This document shows, in pieces, positions 1 through 7,248 of a DNA stretch of 19,525 nucleotides (within the stretch, counting starts at the first letter, position 1; each line of letters begins with the position of its first letter). Source of the DNA: CAYXXN01 sp964469055. Lineage in GTDB: Bacteria; Acidobacteriota; Thermoanaerobaculia; Multivoradales; JAHEKO01. The position numbers and the translations under genes were made by a program. A model generated the notes under the pieces. It was given only the letters and a program-made list of their open reading frames with translations. It searched no databases and was not told where the DNA came from. The stretch is taken from the NCBI GenBank assembly GCA_964469055.1, contig CAYXXN010000037.1:1-19525 (forward strand), written 5' to 3'.

Positions 1-2
1 CG

Positions 3-1034
3 GGCGCCGGCCGCCCGGCGTGGCTGTGGCCCGCGGTGGGGGCGGCGGCGGTAGGCGTCGTTGGTCTCGCTGTCTGGCTCGTGCTCGCGCAGCCCGCGGC
101 CCCGCCCGTGTCGCCGCCGGCCGAACCCGCCCCCGTCGGTGAAGCTCCCGTCGGCGAAGCGCCGCCCGCGCCGTCGAGCGGCACGACGCCGGCGAGTCCG
201 AACGTCGCGCTCCTCGCCGGGTTCCTGGGCGCGGCGCGCTCCTCGCTCGCCGCCGGCGACGGTCCGGCCGCCCTCGCCGCCGTCGTCTCGGCGCTCGAGC
301 TCGACGCCGCCAGCGGCGAGGGCCGGCGACTGCTCGACGAGGTGGTCGCCGCCGCCCGGCGGGAGACCGACGGGGCCCGCAGGACCGCCAACAGCGCCGG
401 GGCGCCGGAGGGGGCGGCGGCCCTCTGGAGCCGCGCCGAGGTGCGCCTGCGTGACGCCGAGGCCGCCTCTCGCGCCGGTCGCGGCGCCGACGCCGCCGAA
501 GCCCTCTGGGATGTCACCGCTCTCTACGAGGAGGCGACGCGCGTGGCGCGCCAGAGCGCCGCGCCGGCGCCGACCCGGCCGGAGGCGGTGGCGACCCGCC
601 CGGCGCCGACGCCGTCAGCGGCTCCGCCCGCGTCACCGGCCGCCGAGACCTCGACTCCGGCGGTCGAGCCGGCGGTCGCGGCGCCGGCGCCGCCACCGAG
701 CGGCGACCCGCAGCAGGAAGTGTCGGGCATCGTCGCTACGTTGCGCACCTTCGCCGATGCCCATCAACGCCTCGACCTCGCTGGTTTGCAGAGCGTTTGG
801 CCGGCGCTCTCCGGCCAACGCCTGCAGGCCCTGCGCGACTCCTTCGAAGGCGCCCGCGAGATCGAGATGTCGATCGGCGACTGCCAGATTCGCGTCGAAG
901 GCGTCACGGCGACCGCGAGCTGCACCCTGCGCCAGACCTATCGGCCGAAGCGAGGCACCCGGCAGACGATCGAGCGCGACGCCAGCTTCGAGCTGCGCAA
1001 GGCGGGCGGGCGCTGGGTCATCGAGGATTATTGA
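3..1034 (+). CDS. Membrane-anchored protein with periplasmic NTF2-like domain, 5'-partial (possibly the tail of a Ser/Thr kinase)
   Basis: The reading frame is open to the left window edge, so this is the C-terminal part of a longer protein. A GTG at 36 could be a start, but it sits just before a membrane helix with no Shine-Dalgarno in view. Visible order: one hydrophobic segment ending in LAVWLVLAQ, a Pro/Ala/Glu-rich linker, a helical Ala-rich region that could be TPR-like, a second Pro/Ala linker, and a C-terminal domain of about 110 residues. That domain starts near EVSGIVATLRTFADAH and ends GGRWVIEDY, which resembles SnoaL/NTF2-like domains. Single-helix anchor plus external NTF2-like domain is a common tail of bacterial Hanks-type Ser/Thr kinases, but the kinase domain would lie outside the window, so that assignment is inference. 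Its stop overlaps the TTG start of the next gene (TTGA). Confidence 0.7.
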   Translation, partial: GAGRPAWLWPAVGAAAVGVVGLAVWLVLAQPAAPPVSPPAEPAPVGEAPVGEAPPAPSSGTTPASPNVALLAGFLGAARSSLAAGDGPAALAAVVSALELDAASGEGRRLLDEVVAAARRETDGARRTANSAGAPEGAAALWSRAEVRLRDAEAASRAGRGADAAEALWDVTALYEEATRVARQSAAPAPTRPEAVATRPAPTPSAAPPASPAAETSTPAVEPAVAAPAPPPSGDPQQEVSGIVATLRTFADAHQRLDLAGLQSVWPALSGQRLQALRDSFEGAREIEMSIGDCQIRVEGVTATASCTLRQTYRPKRGTRQTIERDASFELRKAGGRWVIEDY

Positions 1035-1738
1035 GGCACCTGCCCCCGTTCTCGGTCGGCATCCCGCTCTACAACGAGGAGGCGATCCTGGCGGCGAGCG
1101 TCGGCCGGTTGGTCGGCTACCTCGATGGCATGGGGGCGTCGTTCGAGCTTCTGTTGGGTAGCAACGGCTCGACCGACGCCACGGTGGCCCTCGCCGAGCG
1201 ACTGGCGGGTGAGGACACGCGCATTCGCTGCTTCGCCTTGCCGGAGCGCGCCGTGGGCTCGGTCTTCAGCCGCTTCCTCGCCGAGGCGCGCACCGACCTG
1301 TTGGTGTCCCTCGACGCCGACCTCTCCGTCGATCTCGATTTCCTGCCGCGGGCCGTCGAGCTCCTGGCGGACCACGAGCTCGTCGTCGGCTCGAAGCAAT
1401 CGGGCACCCAGCGGCGCTCGCTGGCGCGGCGGGCGGGGAGCGCCCTCTTCATCGCTTGCGCGCGGCGGCTCCTGGACCTCGAGTTCGCCGACTACTCGAT
1501 GGCCGCCAAGGCCTACCGCGTCTCGAGCCTGCGGGCCGCGGCGACCGAGCCCATCGCCGGGACGGCCTACGTGCTCTACGCGATCGTTGCGGTGCGGGAC
1601 GCCGGCGGCAGCGTCGTCGAGATCCCCGTCGACTGCGAGGACCGGCGGCGCAGCCGCTTCAACCTGGCGCACGAGGCGGCGCACAAGTTCTGGCACCTCG
1701 GCCGGCTCTGGCTGCGCCGCTCAGCTCCCGCCCGCTGA
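1031..1738 (+). CDS. Family 2 glycosyltransferase (polyprenyl-phosphate sugar synthase-like)
   Basis: A 235-residue cytoplasmic GT2 enzyme expected to move a sugar from a nucleotide sugar to a polyprenyl phosphate or similar acceptor. Seen: N-terminal FSVGIPLYNEE, a nucleotide-binding stretch GSNGSTDAT (about residues 43-51), and the metal-binding D-x-D as LDADLS (D95, D97). There is no transmembrane anchor, and the length matches soluble DPM1-type enzymes. The start is chosen as TTG at 1031, which overlaps the previous stop (TTGA). It gives a normal beta-strand onset, whereas an upstream TTG at 797 would add shadow sequence from the other frame. The last 18 bases overlap the end of the convergent membrane-protein gene. 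Substrate cannot be told from sequence. Confidence 0.85.
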   Translation: MRHLPPFSVGIPLYNEEAILAASVGRLVGYLDGMGASFELLLGSNGSTDATVALAERLAGEDTRIRCFALPERAVGSVFSRFLAEARTDLLVSLDADLSVDLDFLPRAVELLADHELVVGSKQSGTQRRSLARRAGSALFIACARRLLDLEFADYSMAAKAYRVSSLRAAATEPIAGTAYVLYAIVAVRDAGGSVVEIPVDCEDRRRSRFNLAHEAAHKFWHLGRLWLRRSAPAR

Positions 1739-4117
1739 GCCCCCGTTCGCCGAGTCCTCCAGCCGCTTGCGGCTCTCCGTCAGCCAGCGCTGCGCCTCGG
1801 CGCTAAAGGGATGCGCCGGATAGTCGACGACGAAGCGATGCGAGAGGTCGCGGGCGGCCTGCCAGTCTTCCGCCTCGAAGGCGCAGCGGCCCTGCTCGAG
1901 GCGGGCCTCGAGGGCGGGATACGAGCTGGGGGCGGCGGCGACGACGCGCGCGTAGGCCGGACCGGCGACGCCGCAGCCCGCCTCGCGCCGCGCCGCTTGG
2001 GCCCGGGCGAGGAGCGTCTGCGGATCGGCGGGCCGCCAGGCGACCGCGACGAGCGGCCCGGCGGCGGCGAGCAGACCCACGGCGAGTCGCAACCGCCGCG
2101 TGACCCGATCCGCGGCGACCGCCGCGGGCGCCGGGTCGCTGGGCCGGCGCCGGCGCAGCAGGACGACGACCAAGGCCGCGACGGTGCCGGCCGAGAGGGC
2201 GCCGGCGGCCCGCATCCAAGCCGGCGTCGCGAAGCCGAGCTCGACGGTCTCGTGGCGCGGCAGGACGAGCATCAGGGCCGGAGCCACCTCGAGGATCGGA
2301 CTGCCGTCGTCGGCCCGCCAGCGCGGGTGGTAGGAGACCTTGAGGAGAAGCGGATGGCCGGGCCGGTTGGTGCGCAGGCGCACCGACTGGCTGCCCAGCT
2401 CGGCGCTTGCGACGACCCCGGCGGCGTCGAGCGACACGCGGGGCGCTGCGTCCGGCAGCTCGGGGACGAGGACGGCCCGGTCGCCAAGCGCCGCGGCGGC
2501 GGCGCCGGCGGGGCGGACGAGCAACACCTCGTCAGGGCCGGCGCGCTCGAACCAGCGGTAGGACTCGAAGCGCCACCGCGCCGGGGTCATCTCGCCCCCG
2601 AGCATCACGGGAGCCCAGGCCAGCGGCTCAACGTAGCCCGGAGCGGGATCGGCGAGACGGAAGACCTCGTAGGGTCCCACCGCGAGCTCCGGCCGGAAGC
2701 TCGGCGCGGCGCGGAACGCCGCCTTCGCTTCCGCCGAGCGGACGATCACCTGCCGCGCGTTGAAGAGCCGCAGGCGCGGCGCGGCCCCCTCGGGGTCGAG
2801 CTGCCCGCAGTGGTAGTCGGGGAAGGGGCAGGAGCCGAGGCGCGAGATCTGCGACTGGAGGAAGAAGATCGCCGGCGAGTTGGGCGAGGACTGGATGTAG
2901 AGCCCCTCCAGCGTGCCGCGGCCGGCGAAGCGCGGCAGCGACTCGAAGGCGCGGATCGTGCCCGTCTCCTCGTAAGCGGGAGCGTGCTCCCAGGCGACCC
3001 GCGGCTCGTCGGGGCCGCCCGCCAGCCGTCGATTGAGCTCGGCGAACGCCCCCCACCCCGGCTTCGCCTCGAAGCCGCTGTAGTTCCAGACTGCCCAGCC
3101 GCGAGCCGTCGCGGCCGAGCGCTCGACCCAGAGCGCCGTCGCCGCCAGGGCGATCAAGGGCACGAGCCAGGCCGCTCGGAGCCGTCGGGCCGCCGCCGCG
3201 ACCGGCGGCACGGCGAGCAGAACGAGGGCGAGCTGGGCAAACGGCAGGAACCGGACGTCGACCAGGCCCAAACCGTAGGCCGCTCGATAGAGCAGCAGCG
3301 CGAAGCCGATGCCGAGCAGGAGCGGTGCCGTCGCCCCGGCGTCCGACGTCGCCTGCGCCGAGCGCTCCTGCCCTGCGGACCGCGCCGCGGCCACGAGCCG
3401 CGCCACGCCGAAGGCCGCGGCGAGCGCGACCCACGGCCAGACGATCGGCGGCAGCGCCTCGCGCCAGCCGAGCTCCCAGAGGTCGCGGTACGGCGTCCCG
3501 TGCTGGCGGTAGGCGAGGGCCGGCGCGAGCCAGAAGGCGAGCACGGCGAGCGAGGCGCCGTGCAGCCGGGCGAGGAAGGCGAGCGCCTGCCGCGCCGGTG
3601 CCGCGAGTAGGAGCGCGCCGCTCGCCGCCAGGGCGAAGAGCCATGGATAGCCGTGGGTGAGCCCCACGACGGCGAGCAGCAGCGCGCTCGCCGCCGCCGG
3701 GCGGCCGGAGCGCAGGTCCCGCCAGGCGAGCCCCAGGAAGACGAGGGCGCCGGCCAAACCCAGGCTGTAGGCGAACTCGCCGGCGAGCGTCGAGAGGAGG
3801 TTGCCGCCCCAGACCGACTGCGATGTCGAGAGAAGGAAAGGCAGGGTCGAGACCGCCGCCAGCGCCGGTGCCGGGAAGGCCGCGCCGAGGAGGCGAAACG
3901 CGGCGTAGGCCGCCAAAGGAAGCAGCAGGCTGCCGAGGGCCGTCGTCAGGTTGAAGGCGGCGGCGAGCCCGAGGGCGGGCGCCAGCGCGCTCACCAGCAA
4001 GAACGGCAGGGGAAAGTACGGCTGGAAGACGGGGAAGCCGGCGAGGTTGCCGTGCATCCAACCGAGCAGCCGGCCGCTGGGCAACAGGTCGCCCGCCAAG
4101 TGCTGGGCGAGCGGCAC
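1721..4117 (-). CDS. Polytopic GT-C-like membrane protein (PTPS_related family) with TPR-like tail
   Basis: A large integral membrane protein of at least 798 residues. The first third has about ten hydrophobic helices and carries the signature GWMHGNLAGFPVFQPYFPLP near the N-terminus, typical of the bacterial membrane family labelled '6-pyruvoyl-tetrahydropterin synthase related' and of GT-C/YfhO-like glycosyltransferases. A long non-membrane portion follows (about residues 335-640), ending in YfhO-like beta sequence (VSYHPRWRADDG). Then come two more helices (about 645-665 and 680-700) and a C-terminal helical segment of about 100 residues that looks like TPR/outer-lipoprotein repeats. The given start is the most upstream canonical codon (GTG), but conserved sequence continues upstream (see 4118-4261). 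It is third in a minus-strand unit with the genes at 4281-5105 and 5108-5809. The biochemical role is inferred: polyprenyl-linked sugar transfer at the membrane. Confidence 0.85.
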   Translation of the reverse strand: MPLAQHLAGDLLPSGRLLGWMHGNLAGFPVFQPYFPLPFLLVSALAPALGLAAAFNLTTALGSLLLPLAAYAAFRLLGAAFPAPALAAVSTLPFLLSTSQSVWGGNLLSTLAGEFAYSLGLAGALVFLGLAWRDLRSGRPAAASALLLAVVGLTHGYPWLFALAASGALLLAAPARQALAFLARLHGASLAVLAFWLAPALAYRQHGTPYRDLWELGWREALPPIVWPWVALAAAFGVARLVAAARSAGQERSAQATSDAGATAPLLLGIGFALLLYRAAYGLGLVDVRFLPFAQLALVLLAVPPVAAAARRLRAAWLVPLIALAATALWVERSAATARGWAVWNYSGFEAKPGWGAFAELNRRLAGGPDEPRVAWEHAPAYEETGTIRAFESLPRFAGRGTLEGLYIQSSPNSPAIFFLQSQISRLGSCPFPDYHCGQLDPEGAAPRLRLFNARQVIVRSAEAKAAFRAAPSFRPELAVGPYEVFRLADPAPGYVEPLAWAPVMLGGEMTPARWRFESYRWFERAGPDEVLLVRPAGAAAAALGDRAVLVPELPDAAPRVSLDAAGVVASAELGSQSVRLRTNRPGHPLLLKVSYHPRWRADDGSPILEVAPALMLVLPRHETVELGFATPAWMRAAGALSAGTVAALVVVLLRRRRPSDPAPAAVAADRVTRRLRLAVGLLAAAGPLVAVAWRPADPQTLLARAQAARREAGCGVAGPAYARVVAAAPSSYPALEARLEQGRCAFEAEDWQAARDLSHRFVVDYPAHPFSAEAQRWLTESRKRLEDSANGGSAGGS

Positions 4118-4261
4118 GTGGGAGGCCGTGTCGCCGCCGGTCGCCGCCGCGCCGGCGAGCAGCAGCGGCGGATCGAAGATGGTCAGCAGGTAGGCGACGC
4201 AGCCCCCGAGGACGGCGACATCGACGGCGAACGGTAGCCAGGGCCGGCGATCGGCGAGCAG
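4118..4261 (-). other. Likely N-terminal extension of the PTPS_related protein, no canonical start codon
   Basis: Reading the 1721-4117 frame upstream gives a convincing first membrane helix (FAVDVAVLGGCVAYLLTIF) followed by GGDTASH directly before the annotated GTG. A GGDT-S-H motif after the first helix is a hallmark of this family, so the true protein almost certainly includes it. No ATG, GTG or TTG exists in this frame before the frame runs out of plausible coding sequence. The best candidate is CTG at 4259-4261. It lies just after a strong GGAGGT (minus strand, 4265-4270), which itself lies 10 bases after the stop of the upstream gene. The 3-base spacing is shorter than usual. Confidence 0.6.
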
Positions 4262-4280
4262 GGTACCTCCAGCGCCGGAA

Positions 4281-5105
4281 TCAGCGCTGAGAACGGCCCC
4301 GCCACTGGGCGCCGAGCCAGGCGGCGGCCAGCAGGGCGAGGACCGCTCCGAGCACGACCCGCAGGTCGCGCGACTCGCGGGCCGTCACCACCACCCGACC
4401 GGGCACCAGGACCGCGACCGGTCCACGGGGTCCGTCCATCTCGAGCACGGCGTAGACCGTGTACGCGCTGCCCACGAGCGCTCCCTGGTTGACGGCGCGG
4501 AAGCGCTCCCGCCGCTCGTCGCCGGGGGCCAGTCGCACCTCGCGCGGCGCTGACGGCACGGCGAGCTCCCTCGGCAGGTGCCAGCGCACCCGCACGGCGA
4601 GCGGCCGCTCCCCGGTGTTGCGCAGGGCGAGTTCAAGGAGGCCGTGATCGGCCAACTCGAGCTCGGGCAGGGCGGCTGAGAGCCCCGGCGCCTCCCGCTC
4701 GGCCAGCGGCAGGACCACGGCCGCCACCGCCGACAGCGGATAGCCGTTGGCGTCGGTGTAACTGACGGTGACGGTTACCGCGTGCGTCGCCGGCGCCGCC
4801 GGGAGCTGCAGGGGGAAAGCCTCCGTGACCGTACGCCCCGGCTCGAGACGCGCCGCGACCTCCGCCCGCTGCTCGGAGCCGGCGACGGCGAGGACCACCG
4901 CGACCTCGAGGGCGGTCTCCGGTCCGCGGTTGGTGACGGCCACGAAGCACGACGGGATCGGCTCGGCCGCGCAGTCGACGCCGATCTCGAGCGTCACCGA
5001 GCCGGCGCGAACGGCTCGACCGGTGGCGAGCGCCAGCACCATGGCCCCCAAAATCGCCGCCAGTCGTCGCTCGGGAGCGGAGCCCGCCCCCGCCTCGAGC
5101 GCCAC
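4281..5105 (-). CDS. Exported Ig-like/CARDB-like protein with C-terminal membrane anchor, unknown function
   Basis: A 274-residue protein of no family I can name with certainty. Seen: a signal sequence with two arginines and a hydrophobic core (RRLAAILGAMVLALATG), then beta-rich sequence that looks like two Ig-like/CARDB modules with alternating hydrophobics (for example THAVTVTVSYTD and TVYAVLEMDG). It ends with a single C-terminal helix (LRVVLGAVLALLAAAWLGAQW) and a basic tail RGRSQR. That topology places the beta modules outside the cytoplasmic membrane. GTG at 5105 is chosen because it lies 2 bases after the upstream stop and precedes the signal sequence. The same frame continues upstream only as the antisense-like shadow of the Ser/Thr tract. 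It is coupled between the lipoprotein gene and the large membrane protein, which suggests the three products work together. Confidence 0.75.
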   Translation of the reverse strand: MALEAGAGSAPERRLAAILGAMVLALATGRAVRAGSVTLEIGVDCAAEPIPSCFVAVTNRGPETALEVAVVLAVAGSEQRAEVAARLEPGRTVTEAFPLQLPAAPATHAVTVTVSYTDANGYPLSAVAAVVLPLAEREAPGLSAALPELELADHGLLELALRNTGERPLAVRVRWHLPRELAVPSAPREVRLAPGDERRERFRAVNQGALVGSAYTVYAVLEMDGPRGPVAVLVPGRVVVTARESRDLRVVLGAVLALLAAAWLGAQWRGRSQR

Positions 5106-5107
5106 CC

Positions 5108-5809
5108 TCAGGGGCAGATCGGCGGGTTGCTCTGCGTGCACCAGAGCAGGATCGTGTTGGTGCAGTTGCCCCCGGGGTCGAAGCAGGGGAAGGCGCTGCC
5201 GCCGGTGTGCACGTTGCCGTTCGGCAGGATGCCGGTGTCGGCCACGTCGATGATCTCGCTGCCGGAGGCCGTGCAGCCCGGGTTGTCGAGGTACTGGCCC
5301 GGGCCGTTGACCGTCGCCCCATCGCGAATGATGGGACACACCGTCGCCGCCGATGCCGTCAGGTCGAGCACGTTCATGTAGTTGTGACACGCCGTGCAGC
5401 CCTCGCTGCTCCAGAACGGGTGAATGTCGTTGGTGTAGCTGACCCCCATCGTCGTCGTGGTCGTCGTTGTGGTCGTCGTTGTGGTGGTGGTGGTCGTCGT
5501 TGTCGTCGTGCTGGTCGAGGACGACGTCGTCGAGGAAGAGGTCGTCGACGAGGAGCTGGAGCTGGACGACGACGACGAGCTGCTGGTGCTCGTGGACGTG
5601 GAGGTCGAGGTGCTGGTCGAGCTGCTCGTCGAAGTGCTGCTCGAGGTCGTGGTTGTAGTGGTGGTAGTCGTGGTCGTGATCGGCGGCCCTTCGTCGGGCT
5701 CCGTCGGCGTGCGCTTGCTCGGGCAGCCGAGCGCGGCGAGGGCCACGACGCACAGGACGGCGCTTCCCCAGGCTCTCACCTCGCGACCTCGCACCCCGCG
5801 CATCCGCAT
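5108..5809 (-). CDS. Lipoprotein with 76-residue Ser/Thr linker and a CxxCH c-type heme motif
   Basis: A 233-residue exported protein. It has a basic N-terminus, a hydrophobic core and a lipobox-like AALGC (Cys 29), predicting a lipid anchor. A short acidic/Pro segment follows, then an uninterrupted Ser/Thr tract (about residues 45-120) and a C-terminal domain of about 113 residues. That domain starts MGVSYTNDIHPFW and contains CTACH (about 138-142), the c-type heme attachment motif in a context (DIHP-W-S-CTACHN) common in surface monoheme domains. Six further cysteines lie in the domain. The start is ATG at 5809, chosen over GTG 5833 because the signal sequence begins there; an ATG at 5803 is also possible. 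Heme loading and partner are inference. A distal Met ligand may be the Met in HNYMNVLD or may be absent. First gene of the three-gene minus-strand unit. Confidence 0.8.
   Translation of the reverse strand: MRMRGVRGREVRAWGSAVLCVVALAALGCPSKRTPTEPDEGPPITTTTTTTTTTTSSSTSTSSSTSTSTSTSTSTSSSSSSSSSSSSSTTSSSTTSSSTSTTTTTTTTTTTTTTTTTTTTMGVSYTNDIHPFWSSEGCTACHNYMNVLDLTASAATVCPIIRDGATVNGPGQYLDNPGCTASGSEIIDVADTGILPNGNVHTGGSAFPCFDPGGNCTNTILLWCTQSNPPICP
5450..5677 (-). repeat. Low-complexity Ser/Thr-coding tract
   Basis: 228 bases encode 76 consecutive Ser or Thr residues: Thr-rich, then mixed, Ser-rich, and Thr-rich again. At DNA level it is an imperfect run of 3-base units (GTC/GTT/GTG on the plus strand). 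Thr codons ACC, ACG, ACT and ACA and Ser codons AGC, TCG and TCC are interspersed. It is not a CRISPR or a clean microsatellite. Confidence 0.9.
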
Positions 5810-5926
5810 GTCGCTCTCGGTAGTGATTGACACTCAGGTTTCGAGAGCGCTACCGTACCACCACTCCGCGAGAGGCCGCAAGGGCGATTCCATCGCTCGA
5901 GCTCCAATTGGGAGAGGAGGAACTCC
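5810..5926. promoter_or_regulatory. Divergent intergenic region
   Basis: The gap between the divergently read lipoprotein unit and the outer-membrane protein gene. It must hold promoters for both sides, but I cannot pick convincing -35/-10 pairs. The only clear signal is AGGAGG at 5915-5920, six bases before the TTG at 5927. Confidence 0.4.
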
Positions 5927-7246
5927 TTGGCGAAGCGTCGCTCCTTCCGTTACCTCGTCACCGTCACCTGTCTCGCGGTGGTTGTTGTCTCTCCAGTCGC
6001 CGCCGATGACCTCGCCTTCCTCATCGAGGGTCTCTACGGCACCATCATCCTCGACAATCCGGGCCACGCCGCCCATTTCTCGAGCGCCGACCAGCTCGAT
6101 ACGGTCAACACTGCCTTCATCGGGGCGTTGCTGCCCGAGCTCTCGACCTTCCCGCTCGGCTCGCCGGGCGGCGGCCTCACGTTCGTGTACGACGAGGAGC
6201 TGGGCACGTTCTCCCGGGCCGGCACGTCGTTCGGGTCGCTCTTTTCGGAGCGCGCCCTCACCATCGGTGATGGGAAGTGGGATCTCGGAGTGAGCTACCA
6301 GTCCCTCGACTACGAGAACCTCGGCGATTTCGACCTCGGCTCCGGGGATCTCGAGTTTCAGCTCGCCCACGTCGAGGAGACGGGCTTGTTCTTCGAGGGC
6401 GACGTCATCGATTCGCGCACCACCATCAACCTGTCGACGGACACCACCGTGGTCTTCTTCGCCTACGGCGTCAACGATCGCCTCGACGTCACCGTGGCGA
6501 TCCCCTTCGTCCAGGTCGATCTCTCCGTCGCGGCGCTGCTGACCATCAATCGGCTCTCGACTTCGACGATTCCGGGGATCCACGGCTTCAGCCAGGCCGC
6601 GAGCCCGGAGCTCCAGGTGCTCAGCCGTGACCAGGCGATCGCCAGTGACTCGGGGAGCTCGTCGGGCATTGGCGACGTCCTCCTGCGGGGCAAGTACCGT
6701 TTCGCCGACGCGCCGGGCGGCGGCATGGCCCTGGCGCTCGACCTGCGGCTCGCCACCGGCAACGAGCTGGAGCTGCTGGGCACGGGCGGCACGCAGGCGC
6801 GGCTGTTCCTGGTCGGCTCGCGCGAGTGGGGCGCTTTCGCGCCTCATTTCAACGTCGGTTACACGTTCTCCGGCGTCGGCGGGCAGGCGCTCGAGGTTCT
6901 CCCCAACGAGATCGGCGCCACGCTGGGCTTCGGGATCGCCGCCGGCTCGCGGGTCACCCTGTCGGCCGACGTGCTGGCACGGCGGCTACTCGACGCGCCG
7001 GCCCTGGAGTCGGTCGACCGCGAGTTCGAGTTCTCGGACGCCCAGGGCAACGAGGACACCGTCGTCCTGCCCGATCTCGACGCGACGGTGGCCAACGACC
7101 TCGACCTGGTCCTGGGCTCGGCCGGCCTGCGGTGGAACCCGGCCGGCAGCTTCCTCGTCTCGTTCAGCGCGCTCTACACGCTGTCGAGCGACGGCCTCGA
7201 GGACGAGGACGTGATCCCGGTCGTGGCGCTCGACTACAGCTTCTAG
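5927..7246 (+). CDS. Outer-membrane beta-barrel protein, Phenol_MetA_deg-like
   Basis: A 439-residue protein with a signal peptide (MAKRRSFRY, hydrophobic core, SPVAA|DD, cleavage near residue 26), then amphipathic beta-strands throughout and a C-terminal aromatic ending ALDYSF, the usual sorting signal of outer-membrane barrels. The spacing of strands (WDLGVSYQSLDY, LDVTVAIPFVQVD, GDVLLRGKYRF, FAPHFNVGYTF) fits the transporter-like 'MetA-pathway of phenol degradation' barrel family. Its substrate is unknown, and the family name is not evidence for phenol degradation. The TTG start is supported by an excellent AGGAGG six bases upstream. It is monocistronic as far as seen: upstream is divergent, and it abuts the convergent rpsN by 2 bases. 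Confidence 0.8.
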   Translation: MAKRRSFRYLVTVTCLAVVVVSPVAADDLAFLIEGLYGTIILDNPGHAAHFSSADQLDTVNTAFIGALLPELSTFPLGSPGGGLTFVYDEELGTFSRAGTSFGSLFSERALTIGDGKWDLGVSYQSLDYENLGDFDLGSGDLEFQLAHVEETGLFFEGDVIDSRTTINLSTDTTVVFFAYGVNDRLDVTVAIPFVQVDLSVAALLTINRLSTSTIPGIHGFSQAASPELQVLSRDQAIASDSGSSSGIGDVLLRGKYRFADAPGGGMALALDLRLATGNELELLGTGGTQARLFLVGSREWGAFAPHFNVGYTFSGVGGQALEVLPNEIGATLGFGIAAGSRVTLSADVLARRLLDAPALESVDREFEFSDAQGNEDTVVLPDLDATVANDLDLVLGSAGLRWNPAGSFLVSFSALYTLSSDGLEDEDVIPVVALDYSF

Positions 7247-7248
7247 CC

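Noticed and set aside
1811..3610. 599-codon plus-strand ORF opposite the membrane protein
   Set aside because: Arg/Gly/Glu-rich antisense shadow typical of GC-rich coding DNA. The minus frame has clear helices and family motifs.
5450..5677. Array-like repeats suggesting CRISPR or a VNTR
   Set aside because: No constant repeat with unique spacers; the units are codon-level and in frame with a well-formed lipoprotein.
5106..5753. Extension of the 4281 frame up to 5753 (His/Asp-rich protein)
   Set aside because: The His/Asp/Gln-rich part is a shifted read of the Ser/Thr tract. The signal peptide and coupled GTG at 5105 mark the real start.
5457..6293. Plus-strand ORF with a long Val/Glu/Leu-rich N-terminus
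   Set aside because: It is the antisense of the Ser/Thr tract and then an out-of-frame read of the barrel gene. The valine run is simply the complement of ACN/AGC codons.
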